Positions 62,338 to 64,000 of a stretch of DNA of 64,000 nt are shown one piece after another (position 1 is the stretch's first letter; every line of letters starts with the position of its first letter). The stretch spans positions 2,852,001-2,916,000 of the forward strand of contig NZ_CP083405.1 of the NCBI RefSeq assembly GCF_000975265.2. The letters are read 5' to 3'. The position numbers and the translations under genes are program-made. The notes under the pieces are model-generated. The model was not told the origin of the DNA, searched no databases, and saw only the letters and a program-made list of their open reading frames with translations. Source of the DNA: Mycobacterium lepromatosis. Lineage in GTDB: Bacteria; Actinomycetota; Actinomycetes; Mycobacteriales; Mycobacteriaceae.

Positions 62338-63250
62338 ATGACTAAATGATGTAGCTACCGTTGGCGTGGTTCTGCATCCCTTTGGGAGGTTCGACAAGAC
62401 GCGATGCAGATGGGTGACACAAGGCTATCCAAGCCGCACTTACGGACACCGGGTGCGAGTGTGCGTCACAGCGGCTAGCGTTATTCAACAGGACGTCGAC
62501 ACTATTCGGTTGGGCAAGTACGACATCGGCGTCATCATAGGTCTGGACGCGTAAACCTCGCGGAGCCTTCGCTAAGGATCCCGCTAAGTTGGCGCTGCCG
62601 CAGTGGTACGCGCAGAACGGACAGGTCGTCACCACCAAGTTCTTCGGAATGAAGGCCAACAAGTACCTGCACTACTACAGCATTTCCCAGGCCACGCTAG
62701 CCAAAGTCGCCGCCAAGAACTACTGCAACGGTGCAACTGAATACAAATGTGTTTCGTCGCAAGCCGATTCTTGCGGACAAGATCCTTAACGCCATGGATG
62801 TTCTGTGTGCCCGATAAGGGTGACTCCGCCGTGATCGTGTGCTGTGGTGATATGGTGCACAACTTCACCGACAAATCGGTGCGTGTGCGTGTTACCGAGA
62901 TCCGCACCCGGCGTTATGGCTCCTACGAGGTGCATGCCACGTTTGCTCCGTTAGTGGAAGACGCCTCGCCTACGGGTGTACGGCAACCAAGGCTGTCTAA
63001 CGGGGACGGCAGGCATCGGACCCGAGGACATCGACCTCGTCCAGTTGCAGGAAACCAATGCCGGCGCCAGAGGTCATTCACATGTACGAGACGGTCCTGT
63101 GCGCCGACGGTGAGTAAGAAACACTGGGAGCTGGTGCGTCAAGTTGCAAGGCGAGGCGGGCGAGCGTCAGGTGCCCGGCAACTCGCGTGTTGCTCTGGTC
63201 CAGGTGTACGGCGTGCCTGGTACCTCGTTAGCGATCACCCTGTCAGTTTA
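62338..63250 (+). pseudogene. Dead thiolase/lipid-transfer-protein-like acyltransferase
   Basis: ATG at 62338 is followed by a frame change of one base at codon 4 to NDVATVGVVLHPFGRFDKT; later blocks are DTIRLGKYDIG, KLALPQWYAQNGQVVTTKFF, GMKANKYLHYYSISQATLAK and EIRTRRYGSYEVHATFAPL, ending in pieces near 63240. The catalytic cysteine segment of the family is missing. The gene forms a pair with DUF35. Confidence 0.78.
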
Positions 63251-64000
63251 GATTGCCGGGCCTAGCAGGTCGTCGGCGTCGCGGATGATGTAGCTGTAGC
63301 CTTGCTCGGCTAAGAATCGCTGCCGGTGTGCAGCGTACTCGGCGTCCAGGCTGTCGCGGGTAACCACGGAGTAGAAAATAGCTCCGCCGCCGGCTGCCTT
63401 AGGTCGCAGCAACCGGCCCAGCCGCTGCGCTTCCTCTTGACGTGAGCCAAAAGTTCCCGAAACTTGCACCGCAACAGCGGCTTCCGGTAAGTCGATGGAG
63501 AAGTTGGCAACCTTGGAGACCACCAGTGTGGAGACTTCACCGAGGCGGAAAGCGTCGAATAGCGCTTCGCGTTCCTTGATTCTCGTCGATCCCTGAATTA
63601 CCGGAGCGTTGAGTTCGGAACCAAGCTCATCGAGTTGATCCAGGTATGCACCAATCACGAGAGTTTGCTCGCCGGGGTGTCGGCTCAATACCGACTTTAC
63701 CACTGCAATCTTCGAATGCGCTGTTGAGCAGACACGGTAGCGTTCTTCGGCTTCAGCGGTGGCGTAGGTCATCCTCTCGTTATCCGTCATCGTGACCCGG
63801 ACTTCGACGCACTCTGCTGGCGCAATCCAGCCCTGCGCCTCGATGTCCTTCCACGGCGTGTCATAGCGTTTCGGGCCGATCAGGGAAAATACGTCACCCT
63901 CGCGGCCGTCTTCGCGGATCAACGTGGCGGTCAGGCCCAGCCGCCGCTTAGACTGCAGTTCAGCGGTCATCCGGAACACCGGTGCCGGCAGCAGATGCAC
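63248..64000 (-). CDS. ercc3: DNA helicase Ercc3 (XPB homologue), 5' part outside the window
   Basis: The last 250 residues are present. They contain GLTATLIREDG (motif III), the second RecA-like domain with VIGAYLDQLDELGSELN and VIQGSTRIKEREALFDAF, motif VI QEEAQRLGRLLRPK and the end YSYIIRDADDLLGPAI. XPB-type helicases unwind DNA from 3' to 5' in repair. The visible part is intact, and the M. tuberculosis protein is about 540 residues long. The gene converges with the dead thiolase. Confidence 0.95.
   Translation of the reverse strand: MHLLPAPVFRMTAELQSKRRLGLTATLIREDGREGDVFSLIGPKRYDTPWKDIEAQGWIAPAECVEVRVTMTDNERMTYATAEAEERYRVCSTAHSKIAVVKSVLSRHPGEQTLVIGAYLDQLDELGSELNAPVIQGSTRIKEREALFDAFRLGEVSTLVVSKVANFSIDLPEAAVAVQVSGTFGSRQEEAQRLGRLLRPKAAGGGAIFYSVVTRDSLDAEYAAHRQRFLAEQGYSYIIRDADDLLGPAI

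Overview
Organism. The window looks like a chromosome segment of the leprosy-bacillus clade (Mycobacterium leprae or a close relative such as M. lepromatosis). The intact genes are mycobacterial (mshD, desA1, lmeA, pst genes, fadA/fadB, ercc3). Their order follows the M. tuberculosis stretch Rv0813c to Rv0861c, which I compared from memory. About half of the sequence is recognisable but dead genes riddled with stops, frameshifts and internal deletions, separated by AT-richer decayed DNA. The species cannot be settled by reading alone.

Layout. 1-3.8 kb (minus strand): a sulfur module of lmeA, thioredoxin thiX, a leaderless polycysteine attenuator peptide, a DUF4395 membrane protein, thiosulfate sulfurtransferase, sseC, a 32-residue membrane microprotein and the start of a nitrobindin-like gene. 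3.9-10.1 kb: dead glnR, intact mshD, then a phosphate operon in which pstS, pstB and the convergent phoU survive while pstC and pstA are dead. 10.2-14.6 kb (minus): desA1 and dusB intact, followed by a dead LytR-CpsA-Psr gene. 14.8-18.4 kb: five pseudogenes (TetR, DUF2236, KmtR, methyltransferase, Rv0831c-like). 18.6-19.1 kb: tRNA Lys, Glu, Asp, Phe. 19.1-20.5 kb: integrase and excisionase remnants beside the tRNAs. 20.5-24.1 kb: a near gene desert ending in a dead toxin-antitoxin pair. 24.1-27.5 kb: pyrimidine salvage, with intact udp (eukaryote-type uridine phosphorylase) and cdd, and a dead transporter between them. 27.8-47 kb: almost wholly pseudogenes, including a GMC oxidoreductase, the copper pair mmcO/lpqS with its RicR-type operator still visible, cysK2, and a large dead lipid or aromatic catabolic island (SDRs, TetRs, M24 peptidases, acyl-CoA dehydrogenases, crotonases, amidohydrolase, acyl-CoA ligase). 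One small exported pentapeptide-like ORF there is open. 47-55.2 kb: intact kdc, then dead SRPBCC, mcr and dapC genes, then intact fadA-fadB. 55.3-63.2 kb: dead monooxygenase, TetR and XRE genes, an apparently intact ImmA/IrrE-type metallopeptidase, and dead DUF6545, P450, ABM, DUF35 and thiolase genes. 63.2-64 kb: the 3' part of ercc3.

How it works together. What survives is core metabolism: sulfur handling with cysteine-responsive control, mycothiol synthesis, phosphate capture and PhoU signalling, fatty-acid desaturation, beta-oxidation, pyrimidine salvage and DNA repair. Most local regulators (glnR, kmtR, five TetR genes, XRE) and catabolic side pathways are lost. The most unusual live elements are the polycysteine attenuator, the palindromic hairpins whose right arm supplies a Shine-Dalgarno-like stretch, the eukaryote-type uridine phosphorylase, and the lone ImmA/IrrE-type peptidase in a dead operon.
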